DNA of 64,000 bases. Origin: Collybiopsis luxurians FD-317 M1 (lineage: Eukaryota; Basidiomycota; Agaricomycetes; Agaricales; Omphalotaceae). The position numbers and the translations under genes were made by a program. Numbering within the stretch: position 1 is the first letter of the stretch; each line of letters starts with the position of its first letter. The DNA is taken from the NCBI GenBank assembly GCA_000827265.1, contig KN834777.1, positions 540,425 to 604,424 on the forward strand, given 5' to 3'. The notes under the pieces are model-generated. The model did no database searches. It saw only the letters and a program-made list of their open reading frames with translations, and had not been told where the DNA came from. Shown in pieces: positions 33,139 to 45,066 of the stretch.

Positions 33139-33537
33139 ATGCACTTCTTTACCAAGATTCTTGCCTTTGCCTCTGTAGTCTCTTTGATTTCGGCCTCTCT
33201 TCTCACGGAGCGCGCACACTGCGTTACACCGGGTCTCTCCTGCAGCGCACCCGACTCGTTTTGTTGTCTAGGACTTATCTGTGAACCTGAGGAGTCTGTA
33301 AGTCGTCAATCTCCTTGGTAGTTTATTCCTAGTCACTTATAACTTCACTTTCCCTTTTTATCAATAAAAGATCTGCATTCTGTGTTCGCCCCCGGATACC
33401 CCATGCACTTCCGGTGCCCCCTGCTGCTCTGGTTACTGTGTTCAATTAGTAGGAACCCCCGGCCAAGGGGTAAGTCTACCTTCCTGATTTCCAACCTCTC
33501 ATTATGATGATTGAACAATACACAGGTCTGCAACTAA
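33139..33537 (+). CDS. small secreted protein with two knottin-like cysteine modules
   Basis: Three exons, 33139-33297, 33371-33469 and 33526-33537, have introns of 73 and 56 nt, all in phase 0, giving 89 aa. Residues 1-19 form a signal peptide with cleavage likely after a SLISA-type site. The mature part has 12 cysteines at 28, 35, 42, 43, 48, 55 and at 58, 65, 71, 72, 76, 88. Each set reads C-x6-C-x5/6-CC-x3/4-C-x6/11-C, the spacing of an inhibitor cystine knot. The first exon border lies almost exactly between the two modules, which suggests internal duplication. The protein is probably extracellular, stable and disulfide-rich; such peptides in fungi include effectors, antimicrobials and protease inhibitors. 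The function is unknown and no specific family is claimed. It is not a hydrophobin, because the cysteine pattern differs. Confidence 0.75.
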
Positions 33538-35065
33538 AGAAGATGAATGGGCAGATTGATTATCTACAGATAGAGTTTCTTATCATCGGTTTGTACCTGA
33601 TTTGAAACTACTTACTCACTGTATGTACTCGAGGAATGAGATTTTTTGCTATCGCTTCATACTTGAATCAAAACTTGTGGGATGTGGGCCATTGCACTTT
33701 GCACGTGGCATGTGAGGAAAGCAGGGACGCCAAGGTTCAAATTTTATACGAATTGCGAGTCGGTTCATTTAATGAATAGATTTGTCACGTAACGCATTTG
33801 AGGCAATGTCCGAGTTTGAATGAGTCGGCGGCTTGCTCTGTATGTGCATGTGAATATCTGACGCTGAACAGTGTAAGTTCTAAATGGGCTTACCGACCAT
33901 ACCTGTGGATGGCTGATGTCATATATGGAACATCGGCTACACAGCCTCCGATAATGCTTTGACATTTCCTATCTCAGAATTATCTAATCTCGGTCCTGGG
34001 TAGTCTTGTGCATTGCACTTTCTTGCCTTCTCATTATACATAGCCTTCCCATTACATTCAGATGATTACAGTGGTGTTTGCAGCTTTGCTGGAAAGCCAA
34101 GGAAAGGGGAGACAGCTGGTGATGCACCTCAATTGCAGATTAGATGCTGCAATTGCAGCTACCTTCCACCCTTTCACTTGACTGCACAGTTCATTGGTCC
34201 CAGTGGTTGATATGCGAGACCTCAACCAAGACTGTCCTGAATGAACAGTGTATTGCTTGCTTGTATTTTGAATGTTCTCGCGATTTCAAATATCAGAGAA
34301 GTGGAGGGAGTATGATGCAGAAATAGAGGGAGCAGTGTGCCAGTGGGATGTTATGTAGAAAAGAACATGCAGTTCGTGATGTATATAGTGATGTATATAG
34401 TGATACTCATAGTCTGTACATTAGGAGACAATAATAATTGGGTGCAGGCAGCAAAATCGGAAATTGGCTGAAGAACTCGTCGGACAGCAAATAAATGCCC
34501 TCGGCGCTTGGATATGCCACGAGAGAAATGAGTCATCTTGAAGAGGCTGATGCTAAAAAGGGCTCATCGGCCAGGGGAATTCAAGATTTCTCAGTATCCA
34601 GATCGGAGCATCAGCCATAAACCTGATATTATGATATCGGCTCGGAAATCAAGCGCTTCGGCCAATTTTGCATGAAAGAAACTGGTGTGTACATATACAA
34701 TGAACCTCTCTCTTATTCTCTTTCTTTTTTCTTTTCTTCTCAACTTAAAAAGACTGAAATTGTTGTTCCATCCACAGACATATGCCATAAGCCTCTAAAT
34801 GCATTAGTGTATAGTTCATTGAGGTGCATAATGTGATCACTTCAAAGACCATGGCTAAGGAAGTGAGTGCAGCAGAATGATCATGAAAGTTGCAATAGCT
34901 ACATAAGTATTGTCTGTAGGTGATGTAAAACTCTGGCCTAAGCACCTATGAGCCTGAATGAAAGTCTAGGCAAAATAAAAGAGGAAAAGCACAAAATCAA
35001 CTAGTATATAAAGTAAATTGCATCCGGATAGGCTCACTTGTCTTTGGATTTGAAAGTGCCTTTCT
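33538..35065. other. intergenic, nothing recognised
   Basis: Only short frames. CpG becomes rare to the right of about 34.6 kb. Confidence 0.35.
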
Positions 35066-35685
35066 GTGTTATGGGTGTTATGGCAACATCATGCACTGGG
35101 TCAAAGGTATGGCGGCAAGTAGGCTTTCTTTGAGATTGTCATGAGTGAGTTCTTCAGAGTCAGAGTTTGAGAGTGTAATTCACTTTTCTCTTTATTTCCA
35201 TCCTGACCACTCCGAATTAGTATCATGACCATTCAAACCTAATGCTTGGCAGACAGGTCTGCATACATGGTCTGTCTGTTGTAAAGCTGGTACAAACACC
35301 TATTCCTAACCCCTATTCATTTTCCTTTTATTATACATCTTTCACATGACTGCATTTATGACTAACTTTCATATCAATACCTTTTGGACATATAACTCCT
35401 TCCTATCTCCACTCCACACAGTATCATTGTTCTTTTTCTATTCTGTTCCCACTGTCATTGTTTTATTAATGAACTGCTCCTTGTTTCTCTTCTCGCATCT
35501 GTCACATGACCACATGTTCCATACCTTTTATTCTCATAGCTGTCACTTAGCTATTGTCTTCTAGTAGCATTAGTCCCTCTTACAGCTTACTACAGTATAT
35601 ATACCTACCACCTGTAACCTGAGTCCCCATCTTGACCTCTCTGTCAATTGGGACCAGGTGAGTATCCTGCCTGTACCAGTAGACT
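35066..35685 (+). repeat. possible solo or partial LTR related to the chromovirus LTR
   Basis: The order of features resembles the minus-strand chromovirus LTR: a start like TGTTATGGCAACATCATGCA, a pyrimidine-rich body with CACATGACTGCATTTATGAC, a TATATATACC box, then AGTCCCCATCTTGACCTCT. The similarity is patchy and no second copy lies nearby. Confidence 0.35.
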
Positions 35686-35719
35686 ATTTAATTAACTCTG
35701 TTGACTGGGACCTGCTTCT

Positions 35720-36650
35720 GTTTAAACTGATCACTGTGCTCTTGAAGGTCACTCCACTGTATACCGCTTTGTGACACTGTCTCAAAACTGTGGATACCTG
35801 CTTGGCCATGATCATCAGCACCAGATGCTCTATGATCTCCATAATTAACAGAAATCACATTTAAGCAAAGACAGAACTTACTTACCATGTGTGGTATGCA
35901 TCATGGGATCAAAAAGAACAAGAACATTCTTTCTGTTGCCAGAGGACCTGTTTCCTGTAAGCTGTCAACAGATTTCATCAATAATGAGGTTAGTGTGAGA
36001 GTAGCTTAGAGGTCTGCTATGACCAATTGTCCATCTGTGAAGGAATATACAAAATGTGCAACAGTATGGACAGTTTCTGCAGTGAGACCATGGGTTAAAG
36101 TGCCTGTAAATTTCTCAACGGTAGGGGGAAGTTTTGGTTCAACAAGCCAAGTAATTCCCTTGTCAATGCCTACTGAGTCTTCTGGTTATCTAATTCCTGA
36201 GGCCTTACTATGAATGAATCCAATTTCCTGGAGAAGGAAGCACTGTGAAACAACAATGTCTTTATATGATATATAAGTATTGAACCAAGAAAATGCTCAA
36301 GGTTACTCACTCCGGGAAAAATTTTATACCCCTACTTGTTTTGCAAAGTCATAAAATTGTTTCAAAAAGTTGTCACACGGCCCACGGCGGGCTGCATCAA
36401 GAGCAATCAATTCTTTGTTTATGTTGACTTTTTCTTCTTCAAGGATGCTGCTTAGATCATTTGTTGAATTGCTCTCCTTAAACTTTGCATAACACTTGGC
36501 AACATATTCCTTGCCATTAAATTGACATGAATTGTTTTGGTTAACAAGTTATGAGTTTAGCTTGGAAAGCCTTAAAAAAGCACTCACATTGAACACAACC
36601 TTCATTTCTCCTTGAGCAAATGGCTGCTCCTGTAAACTCCAGTAACAGAC
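35720..36650 (-). pseudogene. alpha-kinase (MHCK/EF2K-type) domain pseudogene
   Basis: Minus-strand pieces in domain order are: EQPFAQGEMKVVFNV near 36.61 kb; GKEYVAKCYAKF near 36.5 kb, with the lysine expected to bind ATP; ELIALDAARRGPCDNFLKQF near 36.4 kb; GITWLVEPKLPPTVEKFTGT and HTVAHFVYSFTDGQLVIADL near 36.1 kb; VLVLFDPMMHTTHG near 35.9 kb; and DDHGQAGIHSFE near 35.8 kb. This is the order of the fungal alpha-kinase domain, ending in the glycine-rich DHGxxGI motif. A TAA follows IADL where glutamine is expected, and other stops occur in the C-terminal half. The DNA is CpG-poor like the transposons around it. Part of the N-terminal protein may extend toward 37.3 kb. Confidence 0.7.
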
Positions 36651-37517
36651 TCTAAGATAGATCATAACATTGGCTGGTATTTACTGTCAGCAGCAACTTG
36701 GATATACCTAAAGGTAGGTTAAAAGAAGAGTACCAATAATACCCCAATTCAAGGATTTCCTCACCTTCTTAGTCAGAAAACCGGGGGCGACCTTAAAGAA
36801 ATTATTCTTGAAGGGAAATGGTGTGCTATTTTTGAATCAACTGTCCCAGAAGATCTGTAAGCTTTGCCTTATTACAGCCAGTGCCTGCATTGATTCTCAT
36901 GCACTAGATCTGATTGTTCTTCTGGACTTTTGTTCCATTGATCCAAGCTGAGCTCAACAGCATTTTGCAAGCATTGGAATAATCATTTGATTTGCTCTCA
37001 GAGAAAGAAACTTGTGCCATTTAGCCATGTTCCCACTGCTGCATTAAATTATCCTGAACAATTTGCAGGGATCAACTGCCACATTAAGATTCTACTGGAA
37101 GGAGTAATACAGCTGTGGAGGTTTTTGGAAGAAGAAACAGGCAAATTGCGAGAGGAGTGCTTTAGATGGTATACAGATGATTTTGCTGTAGCAGCTTAAC
37201 TCACCTGGGAAGAGGTTAAAGAACCAAAAATCACTCTGAATATTGCTTGGGACATATTCTTGCAGATGGCACCACATGTTTTCCCTTTGTTCAATGTATA
37301 ATTTACTTTCATTCTGGTGTCTTCCATTCCTATACCAAGTGAAAAGCACGTCTATGAGAGATTATCACTCAAATGATTCACCTTAATGTTATCCACCTTG
37401 TTATTGACAGGGCCATGTTGTAGGATAAGATAAGATAGTATACTGATCAAGATCATCAAATGAACCAGCTCGCAATTCATATAAAAATTGAACCTCGACG
37501 TTCCCGCCTACCTCACA
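36651..37517. other. CpG-poor region, possible N-terminal remains of the alpha-kinase gene
   Basis: Short minus-strand pieces (for example around 36.8 and 37.1-37.35 kb) look coding in composition but are broken and not recognised. Confidence 0.3.
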
Positions 37518-37957
37518 TTGGAGTGGGGGGTTCGGGCCGAGTTACTGCAGCTATATAGTCGCTGTCACATGTGTCACTAGATCAGCTTTATGCATCCGTG
37601 TTTAGCTCACTCGAGGTGGGGCTGTTGGCCCTGCCCACTTCACCATTTAGAATTTTCTGAAAGTACTGTAGATTGTTGGAATATTTGAGTATAGGCAGTA
37701 GAAAAAGAATCAGTCTGGGACATAGTGTTAATTCTGAATGCTTGCTACCGAAATAGCAGATGATTAGCTTGTAGTATTTCATGGTGTTGCAAGACCATGA
37801 TATTCGAACACTTATATGTAAGTCCTCGAATTAAGGACCTGTGCTGGTTATGGTTCAATATTCAACCAAGCGGAGCTTGAGGATCCTGAGACCTATATAA
37901 CTTGTTGTGATTGTAGGGATGTAGGCAAAATGTTTTTTGATACAGCATTGTAACTTG
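37518..37957. repeat. dispersed repeat R1, left part of the interrupted copy
   Basis: It matches the first ~440 bases of the copy at 27475 and stops at TTGTAACTTG (37948-37957), the left target-site copy of the insertion that follows. Confidence 0.7.
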
Positions 37958-39934
37958 CGGGGTGGGCCATCATGCTCTGCATGTGGCAGGTACAAATTCA
38001 GAAACTTAGGAATGTGCATAGTACTGAGAAAGGCAGTAAGTACAATGAATGTATAGAATTATAACAAGGGTATATAGATAGAGAGAAAGTTGACCCAGCT
38101 GTACATAGTACATGTTACACAAGCAAAAAAAAGCATACTGTGTACAATGAATGCAAATGAACCATGTATGAGTACAGGATAGGCAGAAAAAGGGCCAAAA
38201 TTGATTGCATAGGTAGGGGAGCGAAGGCTATACTGAGTACAGAAGGGGAGCAAGTTCAAAGACATTTGGTCATCCATTATAGAAATTAAGAGAGAAGATA
38301 AATGACTCAGCAAGCTATCCAAGAAGATGGAAACATTTTGAGCTTCACCTTCTGGCCCTTGTATATATAGGCTGAAAATAAGTCAATCTTGTATTGTATT
38401 TTAGATGGCAGGTCGGCAACAATTAGCATGACCTGATAATCCTGAGAATTGGACTAGGACAATCAGGGCAGCAATGCCCTCATTATGTCAATACCAATTG
38501 CCTCATCCTTGAAGCTGGAAAATTTAACAGGATGGGAAGATTATTAAAATGATTCTGCTGAACAGTCTACATTGATATACTTTCAAAGTGGCTTGGGATG
38601 GCTAAGGGGAGTGAGATCAATCATCTATGCATTGTGGGGAATGCTGGAAAATAGGCATTTAAGCTGGAGAGCTTGAATTTTGTCAAGCAAGACTTATGCA
38701 ATTTAAAGGCAGTAAAAACCTTTACATACAAAGTTGTGCATGCACTGATGCAATGAAGCACCATTGCCAATGAAATGTCCTTCCCCCCATCACCAATAAC
38801 CAACTCCTCCACTACATGCTCCAAACACTCCCCAAAACTCTCCACATGCCCCTCCTTGAAGCTATTCCTGTCCCAACACAAATTCAACTAGAGATTTTTA
38901 CCAAATGTGTGTTTGAGGAGGAGGACCTGCTGGCTTTTGGCGGCTCGCAGTGGTGACCGTGTGGATAGTGATTGTTTGGTTGGTGGGGGGCATAGTGGTG
39001 GTGGTGGTGCGGGTGCAGAAGCAGGCAGTGTTTGGGAATGGGGTATGTCATTCAGGATTGACAATGGTGGTGGTTGTGGTTGCCACCACCCCCATGACTG
39101 ACTACCCCAACCCAAACCCTTCCCCTCAGATTCAGAACCAACTGAAACATACTCCTCCTTCCTATAAACCAAATCTATATTGCCAATCAACAATAACCCA
39201 ACCCAAACAATGTTGTGTTCAGTGCACAGGGCAGCAACAACTGTTTCCTGCTGTTATCATCCTGAACAATGACAATGACATTTATAGATGCAGGGAGGGG
39301 TGTGTCATCAGTGATGCCCTTTCCTGACCCCTTCTCCAACCCCTTCTCTGACATAGGGAATGATGCCAACTGCACTGATGAGAAGGACACTGACAATGAC
39401 AACAAAACATTGATGGCAATGAACCCAAGGTCATTGATAATGCAGGCAAAATAGAAAATATAGACAATGCTGTAGCTGTTGACATTGCAGACAAGGACAA
39501 TTCCAACAATGGCCATATTTGGGTCATTGCTGTCTTTGGCTTACTTGCACCCCCATTCCCTAACTCTCACCCCTCTCATTGCCCATGAGGTCAAAAGGGG
39601 ACTCTAAATGACTCTCCTGGTCTGCTCTTCCACACCCCTTACTCTGACCCAGAAAGTGGCAAGGGTGGTGGGGACAAAGGCGGGGAGAATGATGTTGATG
39701 TGAGGGGGAGGAACCAGTAGGCGAGGAACCAGTAAGCAGTGAAACAATGTAGGGGGAGGTAGGATTGGAGGTTAAGTGGCAACATGGAGGTACAGAAGGT
39801 CACATGAGTAACACAGGTTACATAAAGTGACAGCTCCATATATGGGAAAAAAATACAAGTATAAGAGGCAAGTATGAAACTGTGGGAAAATGGTCAAACC
39901 GCCCATAAGGATGATTCTCCATTTCATTCCAAAT
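37958..39934. mobile_element. 1977-bp insertion in repeat R1, unclassified
   Basis: Its presence is shown by comparison with the uninterrupted copy near 27.9 kb. It is flanked by TTGTAACTTG (37948-37957) and TTGTAATTTG (39935-39944), a 10-bp target duplication with one transition. No terminal inverted repeats are visible at its ends. The interior is CpG-poor with a GT-rich stretch (39.0-39.1 kb). A minus-strand frame at 38888-39193 is proline-rich and of unknown meaning. A 9-11 bp duplication would suit a Mutator-like element, but the missing terminal repeats do not support this strongly. Confidence 0.6.
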
Positions 39935-40300
39935 TTGTAATTTGTGTGATGCTTTCTGTGTGATTTTTTTCTTGAGATCATTACTGATTGATATACTTTT
40001 CTCTCTTCCTTCCTCCCTTCATCAGGCAGCCTCTCGAGCATTCATATGGACCTTTCCTTCTTCCCTCTCTTCCAGGCGACATGTGCAGTATGCTTCCCTC
40101 ACCTGTCCATTCAACAAACACGCATCCTTTCCATTAAGGTTTCGACTACGGATCTGGAGTTGCTTCACATAACAAAACAAAACCTTATTTCTCTTTTTCT
40201 TTTGAACGCAGTCAAGCCTGCACAGTGTGCAGTAGTGCGCAGTATCCTTCTTGTAAACCTCATCCCAAGCCTTTAAAAGGCTTCAGCTGCAGATTCTTCT
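39935..40300. repeat. dispersed repeat R1, right part of the interrupted copy
   Basis: It resumes at the R1 point equivalent to about 27917 and runs through GGCAGCCTCTCGAGCATTCA. Its end also shares sequence with the repeats at about 4910-5090 and 7145-7230. Confidence 0.65.
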
Positions 40301-40806
40301 TAACCTTGCAAATCACGTACAGTAAAATCAAACGTGATAGGGGTTGACCTTCCTAACTATGGAAAGCCGGAAGGGCCTGCTCGCTTTGACAGATCCGTTG
40401 ATGTCAACATTGACAGGACCCTTGTCACCACTTTGCGCGCCGGTAATATTATGCAATCAGCGCTTAAGTGATATTTATCAAAGCCTGGTGCTGAGCAGTG
40501 ATTATCCTGTTGGACTATTTGTATGTTTCTCTACTTGTCTGCACTCTAAGGTGACTCTGCTACTTTATTTATACTAGCTATATTGATTCTTACTATTTAC
40601 TTGTACCCATAGTATCTTACTAGAGATGAATATAGATGTTTTGACTCCTTGTCTGCGCTCTGAGCCATTGTATCTTATTACAGATACCACATACAATTAT
40701 ATATTCACTGTATATATCCTAGCCAGAAATGTGAGATGCAACTTAATTTCACAGAGCTATGATGCACAAACAGAAAATTTATAGATGCAAGAATTAATTC
40801 CTGCAC
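40301..40806. other. spacer with an inverted fragment of the IFI6/27-like paralogue
   Basis: At about 40357-40388, TATGGAAAGCCGGAAGGGCC is the reverse complement of the beginning of the truncated paralogue at about 45068-45098. No gene seen otherwise. Confidence 0.45.
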
Positions 40807-40814
40807 CTCTCCAT

Positions 40815-43800
40815 GATAGTGATGTGCCAGCTGGGGCCTAGATAGCCCCGGCCAATCATTTCCATCATCAAGAGGGATCCAATCCAAGTTATCTCCAGCC
40901 AATGTCAACCTATCTGCATCAGCAGCAAGCCTTTCCTGACCTTTCTCTTTCTCTAACTGAAACTCATCCAAGGCAGAGATTGGCTTGCAGAATAAGAGAT
41001 CCTTATGCAACAAACACTTCAGAAATTGAAGAGCTTCAACAATACCCCCCTTGAGATGATTTCGGCATTTACTAATTATAATTCTTACTGCAGAAAATGC
41101 TCTCTTACTCAAAACTGAAGAAGCTATGATGGCTAGAAAGCCCCAAGCAAGAACAACCCATACAGGAAGTTGTTGAGTATTCATCTACAGCCAACTTGCT
41201 TATCAGTTAATGAAGAAAAATGATATGTGAAAGGCATACACCCCACCACTGAACAATCAACATCCCTTCAGGAGCAGAGTCAGTAGCATTGTTGTACCTG
41301 GAAAATTCTTCAAGCCAAGGAACACAGTCAGCTGATGCTGAAGAAATGCCAGATATACTTTCTTCATCATCTGACAACTCCCACGGCGGTGCCGATCTCT
41401 TTCCCAGAGGTTGAAATTAAGATTTTGATGTCTGAGGCAACACACTTGTTAAGTCATACATTTCCGCATACTGCTCTTTGCACTGTCAATTGTTTTGCAT
41501 GATAGTATAAATGAGGAGGAGGAAGAGGAGAATCAATATGTAATTTCTTCAGCAAGACTTTGAACTTTACTTTCCAAATCAGAGCTCCAGTGCTTCTCAA
41601 AATGAATTATTTTCTCTCTTGGGTTAAGGACTACATAGGGATAGTCGAGATCAAGCTGAACATAAAAGTTTATATCATTCACTCACTCATTGCAAAGACA
41701 TGTGCCAATGAGTTACCTGTCCAGTCATAATAATCAGATAACTTGTTGAAACCAGCTTGTAAGGCATCAGTAAATAAGCTATACTTCTCCTTTGAAATTT
41801 GTTTGGACCATGCATGGTGGAGAGCTTTGAATGCAGGTAAACCAATGTAAAGAGATGGTCCATTCTCTGATAAGAATGCTTGTTGAGTGCTATCAGCATG
41901 CTAAAAATTAAAAATCAGAGGTTCTGGAAATGTAAAGCTATCAGGTGTACCACAAGCATACTTTTTACCATCTCCCATTCTACATTCATTAAATTCAATT
42001 TTTTCCAGCTTCTTCTGCTTCCCAATGTTCTTTTCATGTAGAAATGTTGAAATATACTGTCACAGTATGAGAGAAAAAGATTGGTAATAGAATGAACAAG
42101 GAACAAACCTCTCGAATCTTTTCTGCTCTATGTAACATGACATACATTGATGACCATTGTACAGCCATGTCAAGCAAGAGATGGAGGGGTGTACTATTAT
42201 TGTATGAGTCACGCTTCTGGATATTTTTGAAGTGTTGAGTGCATTTAGGAGATGAATGGATAATTCTATTTGGCAACCCAGCAATATTCAGGAAGTAACA
42301 CCAGCTGTCACACTGGGATCATTGCAAGTGACTCTAAGTCACAATCTGTTTGCTAACATGACTAGTTTCCAATTGTCTCTGGTACAAACCATGGCAGTGG
42401 CTCACCAGAAAAAAGGGCTCAAAGGCTTTTATAGATTGCAATTGGTGCAAAAAAAATGTGGACAATGAAGAGGCATGTGCAGGAAATAAGATATGAAAAA
42501 TGAAACTGAAGGGCATGGAAACACAGGGAGGGAGATGAGTGTAAATTGGACCTGAGGGAAGGGCAATGACAATGAGTACTCCTTATACAATGAGCAAAAA
42601 GAAATGAAAAATTGTATAATAGAGTTTCTCTACACAAATTGGACACACCTAGTATGATGAGCAACAAGAAAGGAGTGAAAGAAAAAATTATTACACTACT
42701 ACATGTATAGTACTCAAGCTGAATGTGGCATATAAAAGTGTTTCATCTCAGACAGGTGAAGACGAGCTGGTTTGAGTAATAAATTTGACAGCGAAGGGAT
42801 GGGCAGGCCCAGAGCTGCTTCGACCAGCATGCAGCTATTGAGTCTATCTGCATAGAGGCGGCAACAACAGTAACAGAAAATGAAGCAGCATGTAAACTTG
42901 ATCTTGGATTGTCATCACTAACAACAGCAGCTACTTGGTGAATTCTGAAATTTTGGTGCCTTGGGCACCATAATGGCCATTTTCATTTTCTGGAGTGGCT
43001 AGCAGTCAGTTAGTCTTTCACATTGCTAGGGGTTGTTTGTCGGCAACCAGGTTGTCAAATAGAATAATCCCAGATGAATGAGCCTATTCTGAAAGTACAA
43101 TTTATGAATCACAAATAATATTCAATATGCCAGTGATAGAAAATACCCTCACAACAATGGATCAGACTGGCCCAATCTCATCTTGAAATACTGCATCCAT
43201 ATCTGGCTCATGAGTGACTGGATCCACAGGATCATAGTGCTTGGATTAGCTATGTACCTTGAGAGCAGTCTAAGTTGCAAGGTTGATGATGTGAGCGAGG
43301 TACCAGAGTAAGAGTAAATCATGTAACAATACATTAATATGATTCTAACACATACCGGATGTGAGAATCTTTTGAGCACCATTCCTTCATACTTTTGCTT
43401 GACTTGTGTGAGTTAATCAGGTGCGAGACACAGTCCAGCATAGCATCATTATTTGTAGCATTATTACAAGTTACCCAGCCAATCTTTGTTAGTTTCAGGT
43501 GTGTAAATCTGAGTAGAACATATCCAAAGAAAATTGCAAAATGGTGTAGAATCTTGAAAAGCATATAGTCCAGCAGAGGACCACTGTGGGCAGTATTCAC
43601 TTGTGTGAAGCCAAGTCAGGCATTTTGAAGCTTCCAGTTCCCAGGAGATAATTCTTCAATACAGTGTCCATTGACAGCAAAATATGCATTGCCATTAGTG
43701 GCTTGCCAAGCATTACATGTAACTGAGATTTTCCCAGTTACAGCATTGCTCTATAGCCAAAGGCTCAGGAAAAAAAGGAAAAGAAGTGATCAGATAGCTT

Positions 43801-44799
43801 ACTGCAAATTGAATTTGTAGCTCATATGAACTCTTCTTGAATAAGTTAATGATAACACAATGAGTGGCCTTACGATTTGGAATTTTGACACTATTTGTGG
43901 CTTGAGCTGCAACACTAATCATTTCATGGAATTTGGGATGCTCCAGCACAGCAACATGCTGATGAACATGTGAGATTTGCAAAAATAAAAGAAGTCTACT
44001 TGATCAGTCTCAATAAGCCATCCTCTTGCTGCTTGCTCAGACAAATCATCCGAATATGGAATAACTCATGCTTTAGACTCCAGTGGTACCACATGCTTGT
44101 CAATGATACTTTGGCTGCCTTCAGTGGTCACCTGAGCTTTCTTGTGCCCTTCAACATCCTTGGGAATAATGGACTTGAAATTGTTTGCTTTAGCCCCACT
44201 GCCGGTATTGATACTATTGACTCAGAATGAGACATAGTGAGTAAAGTGAACATGTGTAACATACCTCATGCTGCAAGCCCAAATGACAACAGAGTGTACT
44301 GATTTCATTGGTATAGGTTGCAGTAAGAAAAAAGCTATGTATTTTTGTAGAGGGAAAGGGCATAACACAACATACCTGCAGAGCTTACATCTGTGGAGAG
44401 GTTTGGAAAGACCTTTTTCACAAATGGGTCCTCAAAAAAGTTTTTAGTATCTGCAGCCGTGCAGCTGCTAATTTCCTGGATATACTGTTGCTTTCCCTTT
44501 CTTGCCGGAAGAAACTGTTTCAAGCTCAGACAGAACTGTAGCCTTAGCCTGTTGTGCTATATTATTGAATGAGCATATATATTTTCAGGTATAAAAATGC
44601 CTCACGTTCAGGCTTTCTCTTCAATTTTTCATTATTTGTACTACCTGGCATTTGTTTGAGCTCAAGGGAAGGGTCAGAATCACCAGATTATTATGGCACA
44701 AACTTGCGCTTGTGAGATGTGGTGGGACTTGGCTAGGGCTGGCCCATAGGGCCCGGCTTTAATGGCTTGGGGCTCTGAGCCCTGGCTGGCACATCACTA
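40815..44799 (-). mobile_element. hAT-family DNA transposon, decayed
   Basis: The left end (TAGTGATGTGCCAGC from 40817) and the right end (its reverse complement, ending at 44799) form short terminal inverted repeats. CTCTCCAT (40807-40814) and CTCTCCAA (44800-44807) match at 7 of 8 bases, the 8-bp target duplication expected for hAT; two extra bases sit between the left duplication and the inverted repeat. A minus-strand hAT transposase lies inside. Confidence 0.7.
40830..44640 (-). pseudogene. hAT transposase with C-terminal dimerisation domain, broken
   Basis: Minus-strand pieces in order are: FFEDPFVKKVFPNLSTDVSS near 44.4 kb; LEHPKFHEMISVAAQATNSV and KIPNRKATHCVIINLFKKSS near 43.9 kb; KIGWVTCNNATNNDAMLD near 43.45 kb, where functional relatives have CDNA with the catalytic Asp; and the C-terminal block ASSVLSKRAFSAVRIIISKC with HLKGGIVEALQFLK at 41.0-41.15 kb. 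The last block is the hAT dimerisation signature, with Ser-Lys-Arg where Ser-Glu-Arg is usual. Introns are implied and several stops and substitutions are present. The final frame appears to read through the element end to 40705. Confidence 0.8.
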
Positions 44800-44807
44800 C
44801 TCTCCAA

Positions 44808-45065
44808 GTCTATCACAGTGAGTAACATGGCCTTAACATGTTATTAATGTAGCATGATAGTAAATAACATGTTACTTAATACAAATGTCAGTAGCATAAG
44901 GCTTAATCACCCAGCTGCGAATTATTGATGAATGCTCTGCCGCCCTGCGGCGGCTTGCTGTTCTCGGTCATCTGACTTCTCATAAATTGGGGTTCACGAG
45001 GTCCCACACCCTATTTGGGGATCTGTCAATGAAATTATATTACATTAGGTAACGGAAATCATTCC
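44808..45065. other. spacer left of the truncated IFI6/27-like paralogue
   Basis: No gene seen. It includes the small palindrome GCCGCCCTGCGGCGGC near 44940. Confidence 0.35.
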
Positions 45066-45066
45066 G

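Noticed and set aside
33139..33537. Hydrophobin
   Set aside because: The cysteine order and spacing are C-C-CC-C-C twice, not the hydrophobin C-CC-C-C-CC-C pattern.
38888..39193. Proline-rich 101-aa protein
   Set aside because: It lies inside the unclassified insertion, opposite a GT-rich tract, with no start context or homologue recognised.
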